From contig NZ_JAJBUX010000042.1 in NCBI RefSeq assembly GCF_020860125.1, positions 1 to 35,753 on the forward strand: 35,753 bases of DNA, read 5' to 3'. Of this stretch, positions 35,465 through 35,753 are shown in pieces (position 1 is the stretch's first letter; each line of letters starts with the position of its first letter). The position numbers were made by a program, and so were the translations under genes. The stretch comes from Cloacibacillus sp. (lineage in GTDB: Bacteria > Synergistota > Synergistia > Synergistales > Synergistaceae). The notes beneath the pieces were generated by a model. The model was not told where the DNA came from and did not search any database. It saw only the letters and a program-made list of their open reading frames with translations.

Positions 35465-35753
35465 AAATCGGCGTTTATAAGCACGATTTGCGTCATAAAA
35501 CGGTGGTTCCGAATCCTCGCCGTATGCTAATACAGCTCCGGTATCGGAACCACCATTTTATTTAGCAACTCGCACTTCTAAACGCCTATTTCCTTCGGGT
35601 GGGAAAACAGATAAATTGCTGTTTAGCTTTTACCCTATCGATGATAAACGGAAGTTTTTTCTTAAAGCCTTCCTCTATGAGGAAGGTGGATCGCCGCCGC
35701 TTTTGCGGCGAGACGGAAGGAGTGTTGCTCTGTATGGCGCGGTTCCCGCGCCA
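35465..35753. repeat. Palindromic intergenic repeat element, second copy (cut by window end)
   Basis: This is the same element as 32-589, in the same orientation, reaching its central hairpin at the window edge. Its 127-nt unit (35465-35591) has the same length as both units of the first copy. The inner stem reads GGTGGTTCCGA/TCGGAACCACC here and GGGGGCCCCGA/TCGGAGCCCCC there. A second stem reads CCTTCCTC/GAGGAAGG here and CCTCCCTC/GAGGGAGG there. Paired bases have thus changed together. It starts about 30 bases upstream of the trp promoter. Confidence 0.85.

Overview
The window looks like a chromosomal piece from a Synergistota (Synergistetes) bacterium. The best marker is the tail of the subtilase at about 27.6 kb, which carries a GGGC motif, a hydrophobic stretch and a basic end typical of the Synergist-CTERM sorting signal. 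A LIV-type amino-acid importer, a histidine-degradation type ureohydrolase with HutD, and an apparent selenoprotein thioredoxin fit an amino-acid-fermenting anaerobe. Base composition is GC-rich, so long antisense open frames are common and were ignored.

Layout. 1-589: a non-coding palindromic repeat element, a second copy of which begins at 35465 and runs off the window. 590-5468 (minus): livK-livH-livM-livG-livF branched-chain/amino-acid ABC importer, with a hairpin terminator between livK and livH. 5582-17463 (plus): a purine operon purS-Q-L-F-C-F2-M-N-H-D-E from a clear promoter to a strong hairpin. 17551-19754 (minus): glutaredoxin-like protein, cysteine synthase, a SAM methyltransferase and a RhuM fragment. 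20016-21718 (minus): AbiEi/AbiEii toxin-antitoxin pair. 21925-23471 (minus): Sec-containing thioredoxin and a DUF3798-type exported protein. 23650-26344: hutG (plus) facing a DUF523-hutD-unknown operon (minus). 26508-27068: HdeD-like membrane protein. 27154-29282 (minus): Synergist-CTERM subtilase and a small exported protein resembling the subtilase propeptide. 29442-33779: a hybrid histidine kinase divergent from a regulator with two GntR-type DNA-binding domains. 33949-35434 (minus): a lone trpB behind a trp leader peptide and tandem terminators.

The most notable item is the trpB leader. A 20-residue leader peptide with adjacent Trp codons is followed by six RNA segments that can pair in alternative ways: the usual 1:2, 2:3 and 3:4 attenuator, then a second terminator whose 5' arm can be captured by the 3' arm and U-tract of the first. 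This would be a two-terminator switch governed by one ribosome stall. Other notable items are a PurF paralogue that has lost its glutaminase residues, a probable UGA-encoded selenocysteine thioredoxin, and two families of structured intergenic repeats with compensating stem changes.

Four genes have broken frames (purL, purD, the unknown gene after hutD, and the subtilase). Three are single-base shifts and one is an in-frame TAG. Sequencing error and real decay cannot be separated from this sequence alone, so these genes are described by their joined frames.
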